Positions 1 through 8,209 are shown, counted from the stretch's first letter. The stretch is 44,146 bases of DNA from Candidatus Alloscillospira gallinarum (GCA_904420055.1 CAJFTV010000087.1:1-44146), one strand, 5' to 3'. Numbers and translations are program-made. Notes: generated by a model not told the origin, from the sequence alone.

Positions 1-91
1 AATGTTTGCCGTACTGTTTTTGATGATAATAAAAATAATTCTCGACGCCGCCGGGGTAAACTCAGGCGGGTAAGGTCACAGGGATAATAAA

Positions 92-120
92 ACAGGGACG
101 CCTTATAGTGGTGTCCCTGT
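92..120 (-). terminator. Rho-independent terminator of the SDR gene
   Basis: On the minus strand an 8-bp stem (ACAGGGAC with GTCCCTGT) closes a 13-base loop and is followed by TTTTATTAT. It lies about 50 bases after the stop codon of the SDR gene, which fits an intrinsic terminator. Bases 1-90 show no gene I can support. Confidence 0.7.
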
Positions 121-172
121 CTGTATAAAATACCCGTCTGGTTCACAATATGCAACCCCTGGCAGAGCTATA

Positions 173-967
173 TTAGCATGAGAGCATGTAGCCGCCGTCT
201 ATTACCTGCACTGTGCCGGTAATCTGAGCCGCCGCCGGCGACGCCAGAAATACAGCCAGTGCTCCCACCTCTATGGGTTCTCCAAAACGGCCAAGGGGCA
301 TCTGATTATTTATGTAGTCGAACATATCGGGGGGAATATGACGGGACAGCTCAGTATTTGTAAATCCCGGTGCGATGGCGTTGCAGCGTATATCGTACTT
401 TCCAAGCTCCACCGCCATACAGCGTGTAAAGTGGTTTGCCGCCGCCTTTGAGGCGCTGTACGGGCTCATGGCCTGCGTCTTGTTTACAATAAACGCGGCG
501 TTTGATGTCACGTTTATAATGCAGCCGCCATTACCCGCGTCACGCATTCTCTTTCCAACCTCATATGTCATGTGCACAGTGCCGTTTAAGTCGGTGTTTA
601 ACACGTTATACCAGTCGGTGAGGTTCTCGTCCATATCCAGAAGCTCACTGACACAGGACACGCCCGCGTTGTTTACAAGTATTGTCACCTTTCCAAATGA
701 GTCGTATACCTCGGAAACCGCACGTCGCACGTCCTTAATATCCGTCACGTCACAGGAAAAGCTCTCGTACTTTCCACCATAGGGCCGGAGCTCCTCCAAG
801 GCCTCCTGCGCCTTTTTGCTGTCACGGCACAAAATCGCTATATCCGCACCGCACTGTGCCATGGCAAGTCCTATGCCAAGTCCAAGTCCGCGGTTGCCGC
901 CGGTTATAATTGCCGTCTGACCGGTGAGGTCAAAAGCGTTTTTCATATCCTTTATGGATTTTATCAT
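173..967 (-). CDS. SDR family NAD(P)-dependent oxidoreductase
   Basis: This is a classical short-chain dehydrogenase/reductase of 264 residues, the usual length. The nucleotide-binding motif TGGNRGLG is at 22-29, NNAG at 99-102, and the catalytic Ser155, Tyr170 and Lys174 are in place. Such enzymes are soluble and oxidise or reduce a hydroxyl/keto group with NAD(P)H. The general pattern is that of gluconate 5-dehydrogenase-like and FabG-like SDRs, but the substrate cannot be read from the sequence. The ATG start has GGAG nine bases upstream. The gene is transcribed away from a flavin reductase at 1175 with 207 bp between them, and the shared promoter region carries a repeated operator-like motif. 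This suggests the two reductases act on the same compound. Confidence 0.9.
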   Translation of the reverse strand: MIKSIKDMKNAFDLTGQTAIITGGNRGLGLGIGLAMAQCGADIAILCRDSKKAQEALEELRPYGGKYESFSCDVTDIKDVRRAVSEVYDSFGKVTILVNNAGVSCVSELLDMDENLTDWYNVLNTDLNGTVHMTYEVGKRMRDAGNGGCIINVTSNAAFIVNKTQAMSPYSASKAAANHFTRCMAVELGKYDIRCNAIAPGFTNTELSRHIPPDMFDYINNQMPLGRFGEPIEVGALAVFLASPAAAQITGTVQVIDGGYMLSC

Positions 968-1003
968 ATAGTGTCACTCCAATTTTTATAATAATTTGTG
1001 TTC

Positions 1004-1032
1004 AGTGTATCAATTAACACCTGTGTTGTCAA
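1004..1032 (-). promoter_or_regulatory. Sigma-A promoter for the SDR gene
   Basis: Reading the minus strand, the -35 is TTGACA (1027-1032), the spacer is 17 bases and the -10 is TACACT (1004-1009). Transcription would start near 997, giving a leader of about 30 bases. An 11-base palindrome, TGTTGTCAACA (1024-1034), covers the -35 and could be an operator. Confidence 0.8.
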
Positions 1033-1079
1033 CAAATTTTATAACTTTTGACGGATTATTCCCCAATAAAAAGGCTCTT

Positions 1080-1119
1080 TTGATTGCCAAAACAACAAAA
1101 ATATATTATATTGTTGTCA
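1080..1119 (+). promoter_or_regulatory. Promoter and operator-like repeat for the flavin reductase
   Basis: TTGATT (1080-1085), an 18-base spacer and TATTAT (1104-1109) form a plausible promoter. The -10 is enclosed by an inverted repeat, CAACAA (1093-1098) and TTGTTG (1111-1116). The 8-mer TGTTGTCA at 1112-1119 is identical to the one at 1024-1031 over the divergent promoter. Confidence 0.5.
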
Positions 1120-1174
1120 TAAGCAAAAAAATTTGCCGTCCGGATATACCGGCGGATAATGGAGGAGTTTCCAA

Positions 1175-3067
1175 ATGGGCGATTACAGCAGTATTTTCCA
1201 GCCGATAAAAATCGGCCCGCACACGTCTAAAAACAGAATTGAGGTGTCACCGGCAGAGCCGTTCCTCTGCACTAAGGAGGGATTTGTGACAGAGGAATTT
1301 GTCCGCTTTACCGAGAGCTTTGCCAGGGGCGGCGCCGGCATTGTCACCGTGGGAGACAGCCCCATAAACCAGGAGTACGCAAACGAGAACCACTTTGTGG
1401 TTAACCTTGCCGACCCGTTTGTTGTCCACGGCCTTACAAAGGTGACAGATTCAATTCACCGTTACGGCGCGCTGGCCTCTATTGAGCTGAACCTGCGAAA
1501 CCACGTGCTTCCCGCCGACATGTCGAAAGAGGATATACGTCAGATTATAAAGGATTTTACACTGTCGGCGGAGCGGTGCAAAAAAGCGGGCTTTGATATG
1601 GTAATGATACACGGAGGCCACGGACACACTGTGGCGCAGTTTTACTCACCCCTTTTAAACAAGCGCACGGACGAGTACGGCTGTACTTCTTTCCAAAACC
1701 GCTGCCGCTTTGCAAACGAGCTTTTAGATTCCGTGAGAGAGGCGGTCGGCCCCAACGTCGCCATTGATTACCGCATAAGCGGCGACGAGCTAACCCCCGG
1801 AGGCGTGGACGTGGAGCAGGCGGTCATGTTTGCCAAGGAGATACAGGATAAGCTGGACATTATTCACGTGTCCGCCGGAAACCTCTACCACCCGGTGTCT
1901 CTCTCATACATGATACAGTCCTCTTACCTGCCAATGGCAACCAATGTGCGCTTTGCAAAGCGCTTTCGTGAGGAGCTTAACATTCCTGTTACTACGGTGG
2001 GCTCCTTTAACCTGGACCTGGCTGAAAAGGCAGTATCGGACGGAAGCGCCGATGTTGTCGCCATGATACGCCAGTTTATAGCGGACCCGGACTGTGTAAA
2101 CAAGGCCAGAGACGGCCGCGGCGACGAGATACGCCCCTGCATACGCTGCTGTATCTGTACAGGCAGCGACCCCCACGGCTGTCCAACTCCGCTGCGCTGT
2201 TCTGTAAATCCCCCCTCCGGACGCAACCCGCGTTTTGATGAAATTCCAAAGCTAAAAGAGGAGAAAAAGGTTGTAATTGTTGGCGGCGGCGCCGGAGGAA
2301 TGGAAGCCGCCCGCCGTCTTTCGGAGAGAGGTGCTAATGTCGTGCTTTTTGAAAAGGACAACAGGCTGGGCGGCAGCCTTATCATAGCCGGGGCCAACCC
2401 CATAAAGGGCGATGTGGCGCGCTATGCCGACTGGTCCGTGAGAATGACAGAGCGTCTTGAAAATGTGGATATCCGTCTCTCTGCCGAAGCCACACCGGAG
2501 CTGGTAAAGGCGGAAAATCCCGACGCAGTTATCGTGGCTGTGGGCAGTGACCAGATTGTGCCTGAAATTCCCGGCATTCACGGGGACAACGTAATGCTCG
2601 CCGTAGACGTGGATATGAAAATTAAAACGCCCGGTAAAAAGGTTATACTCGTGGGCGCGGGCCTCACCGGCACTGAGACAGCCGTAACTCTGGCGAGAGA
2701 GGGGCACGAGGTCACTCTCATCGACATGCTGTCGATTGACGAAATTGACAGCCGCGGCAATTCTTCCCGCTCATGTACCGCAATGCTCAGGCGCATGGCT
2801 GAAGAGGCCGGGGTCCAGACCATTACGGGACTGCGCCTGACCGAAATAAGAGAAAACGGCATTGCGGCCGATGATTTAAACGGCAAATCCGTATTTCTCC
2901 CCTGTGACTCCGTTGTGCTTTCCATGGGGGTTCGTGCCAGAAGCCAGCTTGCAGACAGCTTTGACGGCACGGCAAAAACCGTTATAAAAATCGGTGACTG
3001 CGTGCGCCGGGGCGGAAATATTCTCTCCGCCGTATTAGACGGTTTTTACGCCGCAATGAACATATAA
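1175..3067 (+). CDS. NADH:flavin oxidoreductase / dienoyl-CoA reductase-like flavoprotein
   Basis: This 630-residue flavoprotein has the architecture of 2,4-dienoyl-CoA reductase, 2-enoate reductase and BaiCD/BaiH proteins. Residues 1-320 form an old-yellow-enzyme TIM barrel with HGGHGH at 146-151. A cysteine-rich Fe-S segment follows (Cys322, 325, 328, 342). Residues 365-630 form a FAD/NAD(P) domain with GGGAGG at 370-375 and a second dinucleotide fold near 490. The family passes electrons from NAD(P)H through FAD and a 4Fe-4S cluster to FMN to reduce activated C=C bonds. Extra cysteines at 326 and 336 sit inside the cluster loop, which differs from the paralog at 20663. GGAGG lies eight bases before the ATG. 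The substrate is unknown; the divergent SDR is a likely partner. Confidence 0.9.
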   Translation: MGDYSSIFQPIKIGPHTSKNRIEVSPAEPFLCTKEGFVTEEFVRFTESFARGGAGIVTVGDSPINQEYANENHFVVNLADPFVVHGLTKVTDSIHRYGALASIELNLRNHVLPADMSKEDIRQIIKDFTLSAERCKKAGFDMVMIHGGHGHTVAQFYSPLLNKRTDEYGCTSFQNRCRFANELLDSVREAVGPNVAIDYRISGDELTPGGVDVEQAVMFAKEIQDKLDIIHVSAGNLYHPVSLSYMIQSSYLPMATNVRFAKRFREELNIPVTTVGSFNLDLAEKAVSDGSADVVAMIRQFIADPDCVNKARDGRGDEIRPCIRCCICTGSDPHGCPTPLRCSVNPPSGRNPRFDEIPKLKEEKKVVIVGGGAGGMEAARRLSERGANVVLFEKDNRLGGSLIIAGANPIKGDVARYADWSVRMTERLENVDIRLSAEATPELVKAENPDAVIVAVGSDQIVPEIPGIHGDNVMLAVDVDMKIKTPGKKVILVGAGLTGTETAVTLAREGHEVTLIDMLSIDEIDSRGNSSRSCTAMLRRMAEEAGVQTITGLRLTEIRENGIAADDLNGKSVFLPCDSVVLSMGVRARSQLADSFDGTAKTVIKIGDCVRRGGNILSAVLDGFYAAMNI

Positions 3068-3088
3068 TTTTAGCTGTGAAATCCGGTC

Positions 3089-3114
3089 CTGCCGGGTAAC
3101 CTTATACCTGGCAG
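3089..3114 (+). other. Hairpin after the flavin reductase
   Basis: CTGCCGGGTA and TACCTGGCAG pair over ten positions (one G-U) around a six-base loop, 22 bases after the stop codon. No T-run follows, so it is a 3' stabiliser or a weak terminator rather than a canonical one. Confidence 0.45.
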
Positions 3115-3174
3115 CGCCTCCGGGCTCATATAGTAAATGCCGTCAATGCTATTTTTATACGTTATTCGACATTT

Positions 3175-3229
3175 TTAACCTATACTTAACGAAAAACTGC
3201 TTTACGATTGCACTAAGTTCATTTAAAAT
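3175..3229 (+). promoter_or_regulatory. Candidate Pho-box-like repeat and promoter of ppx-ppk
   Basis: TTAACC (3175-3180) and TTAACG (3186-3191) are direct repeats exactly 11 bp apart, the spacing known for PhoP/PhoB boxes. TTTACG (3201-3206), 17 bases and TAAAAT (3224-3229) form a possible promoter just downstream. Only two clean repeats are visible, so phosphate control is an inference. Confidence 0.4.
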
Positions 3230-3270
3230 TATCATTTAGAATTATCACGTTTGTCAGGAGATTTTGGGGA

Positions 3271-4200
3271 ATGAAATATGCACTTGTAGACCTCGGTTCA
3301 AATACAGTCCGGCTTACCTTGTACAATGTACACGCCGACGGTAATTTTGAGGCTCTTTTTTCGGAAAAACGTATGGCCGGGCTTGTCAGCTATGTAAAAG
3401 ACGGCCGTCTGAGCTATGAGGGGATACTCGTGGCCTGCGATGTAATAAAGGAGTTCCAGTCCCTTTTAAAACAGTTCGGCGTAAACACCATGTCCGTATT
3501 TGCCACGGCATCACTGCGAAACATCGAAAATACCGACGAGGCGCTGGCCGGCATACTGAAACGCACCGGAATACATGTGGACGTAATCTCCGGTGAGGAG
3601 GAGGCGGAATTCAGCTATTACGGCTCCATTAAAAGCTTTCCAACTCAGGACGGTGCAATATTCGACATAGGCGGCGGCAGCACGGAAATTCTCGAGGCAC
3701 ACAACGGGTCTTTCAGCTGTATCGGCAGCTTCTCCATCGGTTCCCTCAATCTCTTTAACCAGTTTGTCACAAAAATCTGGCCAAAGCAGTCGGAAATAAT
3801 CAACATACAGACAAAGATAATGCGGGTTTTTGAAAAGGTTCCATTTCAGGAAAAGCGCTATAAAAACGTGTGCGGCGTAGGTGGTACAGCCAGGGCCGTA
3901 ATGAAAATTGCAAACCGCTATTTTGAAAAGCCCACCGGAAACAAGCTGATAACAAAAAAAGAACTGGAGGAAATTTCCACCGTACTGCTGGCCAGGGACC
4001 GCACTGCCCGGGACCTGATATTAAAGGCATGTCCCGACAGGATTCACACCATACTTCCCGGAATACTGCTCATGGGTATGGTGTGCCAGTTTTTAGACAG
4101 TAAAAATATATATGTCAGTCAATTTGGAGTTAGGGAGGGATATCTGTGCCGCAAGCTTATAACAAGTGGGAACTCAGCTACACCCAGAACCGTGAGCTAA
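3271..4200 (+). CDS. ppx: Ppx/GppA family exopolyphosphatase
   Basis: A 309-residue ASKHA-fold phosphatase with the family signatures: the GSNTVRLTLY phosphate loop near residue 9, FATASLRN near 74, SGEEEAEFSYYG near 109, FDIGGGSTE near 134 and GVGGTARAV near 200. It should remove terminal phosphates from polyphosphate, or the 5' phosphate of pppGpp, since the family covers both. It is the short form that lacks the C-terminal HD-type domain of E. coli PPX, as is common in Bacillota. A polyphosphate kinase gene starts inside its last 55 bases, so polyphosphate synthesis and breakdown are encoded together, which favours polyphosphate as substrate. The ATG is preceded by AGGAG and a closer GGGGA. 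Confidence 0.9.
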   Translation: MKYALVDLGSNTVRLTLYNVHADGNFEALFSEKRMAGLVSYVKDGRLSYEGILVACDVIKEFQSLLKQFGVNTMSVFATASLRNIENTDEALAGILKRTGIHVDVISGEEEAEFSYYGSIKSFPTQDGAIFDIGGGSTEILEAHNGSFSCIGSFSIGSLNLFNQFVTKIWPKQSEIINIQTKIMRVFEKVPFQEKRYKNVCGVGGTARAVMKIANRYFEKPTGNKLITKKELEEISTVLLARDRTARDLILKACPDRIHTILPGILLMGMVCQFLDSKNIYVSQFGVREGYLCRKLITSGNSATPRTVS

Positions 4201-6251
4201 GCTGGCTTAAATTCAACGCACGTGTACTTGAAGAAGCGGTTGACAGCTCTGTGCCGCTTATGGAGCGGCTGCGGTTTGTATCTATCTTCACAAGCAATTT
4301 AGACGAATTTTTTATGGTGCGTGTGGGCAGCCTGCACGACCTGTCCGTCATGACGCCCGAAGCGCTTGACAACAAGAGCGGCCTTACGCCAAAAGAACAG
4401 CTTGACCGCATATACGACGCTGTGCGTCCCTTAATTCGCCAGCGCGACGCTATCTATGCAGAAGTTTCATCACAGCTTTCCAAATTTGGCATCTGCCGCC
4501 TATCATACGACAAGCTCAAGGACAAAGAAAAAAACTTTGTCCGCAAATATTACAAGGAACAGATAAGGCCGCTTATCTCACCGCAGATAATTGACCGCAG
4601 CCACCCGTTCCCGCACCTGAAAAATAAAAAGCTGTATGCCGCGGCTCTGCTCCAGAGCGGCGAACAGCAGTTCCTTGGAATAGTCGATGTACCGGAGTCT
4701 GTGCCGTCCATAATTCATATGCCGGACAATCCGGACCGTTTTATCGGCACAGAGGAAATACTAATACATTATCTGAAAAATATTTTCAAAATATATTCCA
4801 TTGTTGAACAGAGCGTTATTTCTGTCACCAGAAATGCAGATATCAGCTTCAACGATGAAAAGTTTGAAGAGGACGGCGACCCTGACCTGCTCTCACATAT
4901 GGTTAAGCTTCTAAAGCGCCGTGACAGATTAAACCCCGTGCGGCTCGAGGTACAGGGTGACGCTCCCCTCCTGTCAGAGATACTTACACATTTTTTAAAG
5001 CTGCAGCCGCATCAGGTATACTCGTCAACCTGCCCGTTGAATATGGGCTTTGCATATTCAATAGCTCCGGAAAATCCGGCGCTGTACTATCCCCCTTACA
5101 CACCAAGCTATCCGCGTTACCTCACTCAGGAAATGCCAATGTGGGACCAGATACAGCAAAGGGATATCCTTCTGTTTTATCCGTATCACTCCATGCAGCC
5201 ATTCTTAAATCTGCTGCGCGAGTCCGCGCATGACCCGCGTGTTGTCTCTATTCAGATAACCATATACAGGCTTGCCAGAAACTCAAGCGTGGCAAAGTAT
5301 TTACAGGCTGCCGCAGAAAACGGCAAGTCCGTCACTGTCCTGGTTGAGCTGCGCGCCCGTTTTGATGAAGAAAACAATATCGAATGGGCACAGGAATTGG
5401 AGGAGGCGGGCTGCAAAATAATCTACGGTTCGGACTTGTATAAATGCCACTCCAAAATATGCCTAATAACCCGGCGTGACAAAAATGGACGCCTTTCTCA
5501 TGTAACACAGATAGGTACGGGCAACTACAATGAGAAAACCGCCGCCCTTTATACGGATTTCTGCCTCATGACGGCGGATAAGGCCATTGCGGACGACGCA
5601 GTAAACTTCTTCCAGAATATGCTGATGGGCTCGTTCAGAGAGCTTTACAAAACCCTTTTAGTAGCACCTGCATGTATGAAAAGTGAGCTCATACGAATGA
5701 TTGACGGTGAAATTGCCAAGGGAAGTCAGGGCAGGATAATAATAAAGGTAAATTCCGTGACTGAGCGCGACCTTATCGACAAGCTTTCCGAGGCCTCTCA
5801 GGCGGGCGTGAAAATTGACCTGATTGTCCGCGGAATATGCTGTATTATTCCCGGAATTCCCGGAAAAACAGATAACATCACCGTGACAAGTATCGTCGGC
5901 CGCTTTTTAGAGCATGCCCGTGTTTATGCTTTCGGAACAGGCGCAACAAGACTTATATACATCTCTTCCGCCGACATTATGACCCGTAACCAGACGCGGC
6001 GCGTGGAAATTGCGTGCCCTATAAAATCACCGGAAATAGGCCAGTGGCTCGCCGATTACCTCGACATTCAGCTCCGGGATAACTTAAAGGCACGTAAGCT
6101 GCTGCCAAGCGGTGAATACACATCAGTCAAAGGGGGGCCACCTGTCTCATCGCAGCAGTATTTTCTGGATAACCCTCCGGAATTTACACACACGGTGGTA
6201 AAAAAGGACGGCATAATTACACGTATTTTAAAACTCTTCAGGAAGAGATGA
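4146..6251 (+). CDS. ppk1: Polyphosphate kinase 1
   Basis: This is the full-length 701-residue PPK1, which reversibly moves the gamma phosphate of ATP onto polyphosphate. The N-terminal motif ELSWLKFNARVL is at 17-28. The phospholipase-D-like catalytic histidine is His435 (in YKCHSKIC), matching His435 of the E. coli enzyme, and the second conserved histidine is His590 (in RFLEHARVY). The start is GTG at 4146, chosen because AGGGAGGG lies directly upstream (4133-4140) and the ELSWL motif needs the full N-terminus. It overlaps ppx by 55 bp in another frame, which implies translational coupling. It converges on rplA and shares a bidirectional terminator with it. Confidence 0.95.
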   Translation: MPQAYNKWELSYTQNRELSWLKFNARVLEEAVDSSVPLMERLRFVSIFTSNLDEFFMVRVGSLHDLSVMTPEALDNKSGLTPKEQLDRIYDAVRPLIRQRDAIYAEVSSQLSKFGICRLSYDKLKDKEKNFVRKYYKEQIRPLISPQIIDRSHPFPHLKNKKLYAAALLQSGEQQFLGIVDVPESVPSIIHMPDNPDRFIGTEEILIHYLKNIFKIYSIVEQSVISVTRNADISFNDEKFEEDGDPDLLSHMVKLLKRRDRLNPVRLEVQGDAPLLSEILTHFLKLQPHQVYSSTCPLNMGFAYSIAPENPALYYPPYTPSYPRYLTQEMPMWDQIQQRDILLFYPYHSMQPFLNLLRESAHDPRVVSIQITIYRLARNSSVAKYLQAAAENGKSVTVLVELRARFDEENNIEWAQELEEAGCKIIYGSDLYKCHSKICLITRRDKNGRLSHVTQIGTGNYNEKTAALYTDFCLMTADKAIADDAVNFFQNMLMGSFRELYKTLLVAPACMKSELIRMIDGEIAKGSQGRIIIKVNSVTERDLIDKLSEASQAGVKIDLIVRGICCIIPGIPGKTDNITVTSIVGRFLEHARVYAFGTGATRLIYISSADIMTRNQTRRVEIACPIKSPEIGQWLADYLDIQLRDNLKARKLLPSGEYTSVKGGPPVSSQQYFLDNPPEFTHTVVKKDGIITRILKLFRKR

Positions 6252-6382
6252 GCTAAAGTCCACACTCTATGCTCCCTTATGAAAAACTTCCGTTTTTCCT
6301 CTAACTGTAAATTACTATTTTATTTTATTGCTGTATATTGTCATTCACGCAAATTTGCAATTAATATCAATTTCAGGCACAA

Positions 6383-6418
6383 TAAAACACCGGCGGAAAT
6401 TTCCGCCGGTGTTTTTTA
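6383..6418. terminator. Bidirectional terminator between ppk1 and rplA
   Basis: A perfect 14+14 bp palindrome (arms AACACCGGCGGAAA and its complement, 6386-6413) is flanked by T-runs on both strands. It ends rplA on the minus strand, five bases past the stop, and can also stop ppk1 transcripts. The stretch 6252-6382 is AT-rich and holds only a weak GAAAAAC/GTTTTTC hairpin at 6281-6298. Confidence 0.85.
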
Positions 6419-6423
6419 TCAGC

Positions 6424-7116
6424 TTACAGCTGCTTTAAAGCATTAATTTTAACGCCCGGGCCCATTGAAGAAGCTGTTACACAGCTCTTAATGTACTGTC
6501 CCTTTGCCGCTGCGGGCTTTGCCTTGATTATGGCGTTCATGAGAGCAGTATAATTCTCAACAAGCTTATCCTTGCCGAAAGAAACCTTGCCGATTGGGCA
6601 GTGGATAATATTTGTCTTGTCAAGACGGTACTCAATCTTACCGGCCTTAATCTCGTTTATAGCCTGAGCGAGGTTGGGGGTAACTGTACCCGCCTTGGGC
6701 GTAGGCATAAGTCCCTTAGGACCGAGAACCTTACCGAGACGGCCGACAATACCCATCATATCAGGTGTCGCAACTACGACGTCGTAGTCAAAGAAGTTCT
6801 CCTTGGTTATCCTCTCAACCATATCCTGTGCGCCCACGTAATCTGCGCCGGCGTCAAGAGCCTCCTGCTGACGCTCCTCCTTGCAGAACACCAAAACCTT
6901 GCGGGTCTTACCTGTTCCGTTGGGAAGAACAATTGCGCCGCGGACCTGCTGGTCAGCGTGACGTGAATCAACGCCTAACTTTACATGAAGCTCAACAGTC
7001 TCGTCAAACTTTGCCTTAGATGCCTTGCACACGAGGTCAAAAGCCTCTGCGGGGTCATAGAGGGTTGCCCTGTCGATGAGCTTTGCGCCCTCTTTATAAT
7101 TCTTTCCTCTAAACAT
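6424..7116 (-). CDS. rplA: 50S ribosomal protein L1
   Basis: A 230-residue L1 protein of normal length. It carries the family motif GRLGKVLGPKGLMPTPKAGTV in the middle (about 127-147) and the C-terminal SSMGPGVKI segment. L1 binds the mobile stalk of 23S rRNA at the E site and in many bacteria represses its own rplK-rplA transcript. It starts four bases after rplK, with its GGAGGG site inside the end of rplK, so the two are translationally coupled. A terminator follows at once; the rplJ-rplL genes that usually come next are absent. Confidence 0.98.
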   Translation of the reverse strand: MFRGKNYKEGAKLIDRATLYDPAEAFDLVCKASKAKFDETVELHVKLGVDSRHADQQVRGAIVLPNGTGKTRKVLVFCKEERQQEALDAGADYVGAQDMVERITKENFFDYDVVVATPDMMGIVGRLGKVLGPKGLMPTPKAGTVTPNLAQAINEIKAGKIEYRLDKTNIIHCPIGKVSFGKDKLVENYTALMNAIIKAKPAAAKGQYIKSCVTASSMGPGVKINALKQL

Positions 7117-7120
7117 TTAC

Positions 7121-7549
7121 TTAGCCCTCCTCTACTACAATACCCATGCTGCGGGCGGTGCCGGCAATCATGCTCATAGCAGCCTCGATGCTGCCTGCGT
7201 TGAGGTCGTTCATCTTTGTCTCTGCAATCTTGCGGACCTCTTCACGGCTGATTTTGGCAACCTTGTCCCTCTGTGGTACGCCGGAGGCCTTCTCAATGCC
7301 GCATGCCTTCTTTAAAAGGACGGCAGCCGGAGGACTCTTAGTAATAAATGTAAAGCTGCGGTCTGCATAAACCGTGATAACTACAGGGATAGTAAGTCCC
7401 ATGTCGTTCTTTGTGCGCTCGTTGAATTCCTTTGTAAAAGCGCCGATGTTTACACCGTGCTGTCCAAGAGCAGGACCAACAGGTGGTGCCGGAGTTGCTT
7501 TACCGGCAGGAATCTGTAATTTAATGATACCTGTAACTTTCTGTGCCAC
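7121..7549 (-). CDS. rplK: 50S ribosomal protein L11
   Basis: L11 of 142 residues, the standard length, with the N-terminal QIPAGKATPAPPVGPALGQHGVN signature split around residues 11-33 and a C-terminal rRNA-binding domain ending in AGTARSMGIVVEEG. It forms the GTPase-associated centre of the 50S subunit. The open frame runs upstream to 7645, but the start is placed at GTG 7549. AGGAGG lies ten bases before it and the protein then begins like other L11 proteins (MAQKVTGIIKLQIP). The 132-base gap to nusG contains a structured leader. Confidence 0.97.
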   Translation of the reverse strand: MAQKVTGIIKLQIPAGKATPAPPVGPALGQHGVNIGAFTKEFNERTKNDMGLTIPVVITVYADRSFTFITKSPPAAVLLKKACGIEKASGVPQRDKVAKISREEVRKIAETKMNDLNAGSIEAAMSMIAGTARSMGIVVEEG

Positions 7550-7583
7550 TGTGTGCACACCTCCTAATATATATGTGGTGACA

Positions 7584-7656
7584 CAGCGCCCGCTGCGCTG
7601 CATCTTGGCGGAGTGCCATGCGCTCCTCCCACTCGCCGGGAGCACTCCCGGCGCAT
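7584..7656 (-). promoter_or_regulatory. Candidate L1 autoregulatory mRNA leader
   Basis: On the minus strand an outer stem ATGCGC/GCGCAT (7656-7618) encloses a hairpin with arms CGCCGGGAG/CTCCCGGCG (7634-7653) and leaves GTGGGAGGA unpaired on one side. A second hairpin CAGCGC/GCGCTG (7584-7600) precedes the rplK ribosome binding site. An asymmetric loop with GUGGGAGG resembles the L1 site in 23S rRNA and the known L1 leaders. The match is by eye. Confidence 0.55.
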
Positions 7657-7681
7657 AACGGTCTCCCGTAATGCTGCGGTT

Positions 7682-8209
7682 TTAATTTTCGGAAACTTCC
7701 TCTACCTGGTCAAACTCCAGTTCAACAGGAGTTTCACGTCCGAACATGGACACAACAACCCTGAGCGTGCCCTTGTCGGCGTCGATTTCTTCAACGACTC
7801 CCGTGAAGCCGTCAAGGGGTCCGTCTACAACCTTTACAGTGCTGCCGACCTCAAAACCGACCTTTACCTCGCGCTTTTCAACACCGAGGGCTGCAATCTC
7901 CTCATCTGTCAGGGGAATTGCCTCGTTTACAGAGCCAACAAATCCGGTTACACCGCGGACATTGCGCACAAGATGCCAGCTCTCGTCCGTCATGACCATT
8001 TTAACAAGTACGTAACCGGGGAAAATCTTGCGCTCTACTGTCTTGGTCTGATTGTCATTTACTTCCGTCACCGTCTCCATAGGAATGTTGACCTCCAAAA
8101 TGAGGTCCTGCATTTTTCTGTTTTCAACAGCTTTGCCTATAGTAGCGGCCACGGCGTTTTCATAGCCTGAGTATGTGTGCACCACATACCATCTTGCGCC
8201 TTCTGCCAT
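7682..8209 (-). CDS. nusG: Transcription termination/antitermination protein NusG
   Basis: NusG of 175 residues. The N-terminal NGN domain carries WYVVHTYSGYEN near residue 6 and the FPGYVLVKM segment near 62. A C-terminal KOW domain follows, with GSTVKVVDGPLDGFTGVVEEID (about 119-140). It binds the RNA polymerase clamp and affects pausing and termination, and its KOW domain couples to S10/Rho. The start is placed at ATG 8209 rather than at 8242 because this matches the family N-terminus, has GGGAGG upstream, and begins seven bases after the secE stop. Confidence 0.97.
   Translation of the reverse strand: MAEGARWYVVHTYSGYENAVAATIGKAVENRKMQDLILEVNIPMETVTEVNDNQTKTVERKIFPGYVLVKMVMTDESWHLVRNVRGVTGFVGSVNEAIPLTDEEIAALGVEKREVKVGFEVGSTVKVVDGPLDGFTGVVEEIDADKGTLRVVVSMFGRETPVELEFDQVEEVSEN

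Noticed and set aside
1..90. Possible end of a gene to the left of the window
   Set aside because: No frame with recognisable content reaches the border; the sequence is too short to judge.
1904..2707. Long minus-strand open frames inside the flavin reductase gene
   Set aside because: They are antisense shadows produced by codon bias, with no family match or start signals. The same holds for those opposite serA (29464-30327) and the second flavin reductase (21734-22660).
7550..7645. Upstream in-frame extension of rplK
   Set aside because: It covers the structured leader. The AGGAGG before GTG 7549 and the normal L11 length fix the start there.
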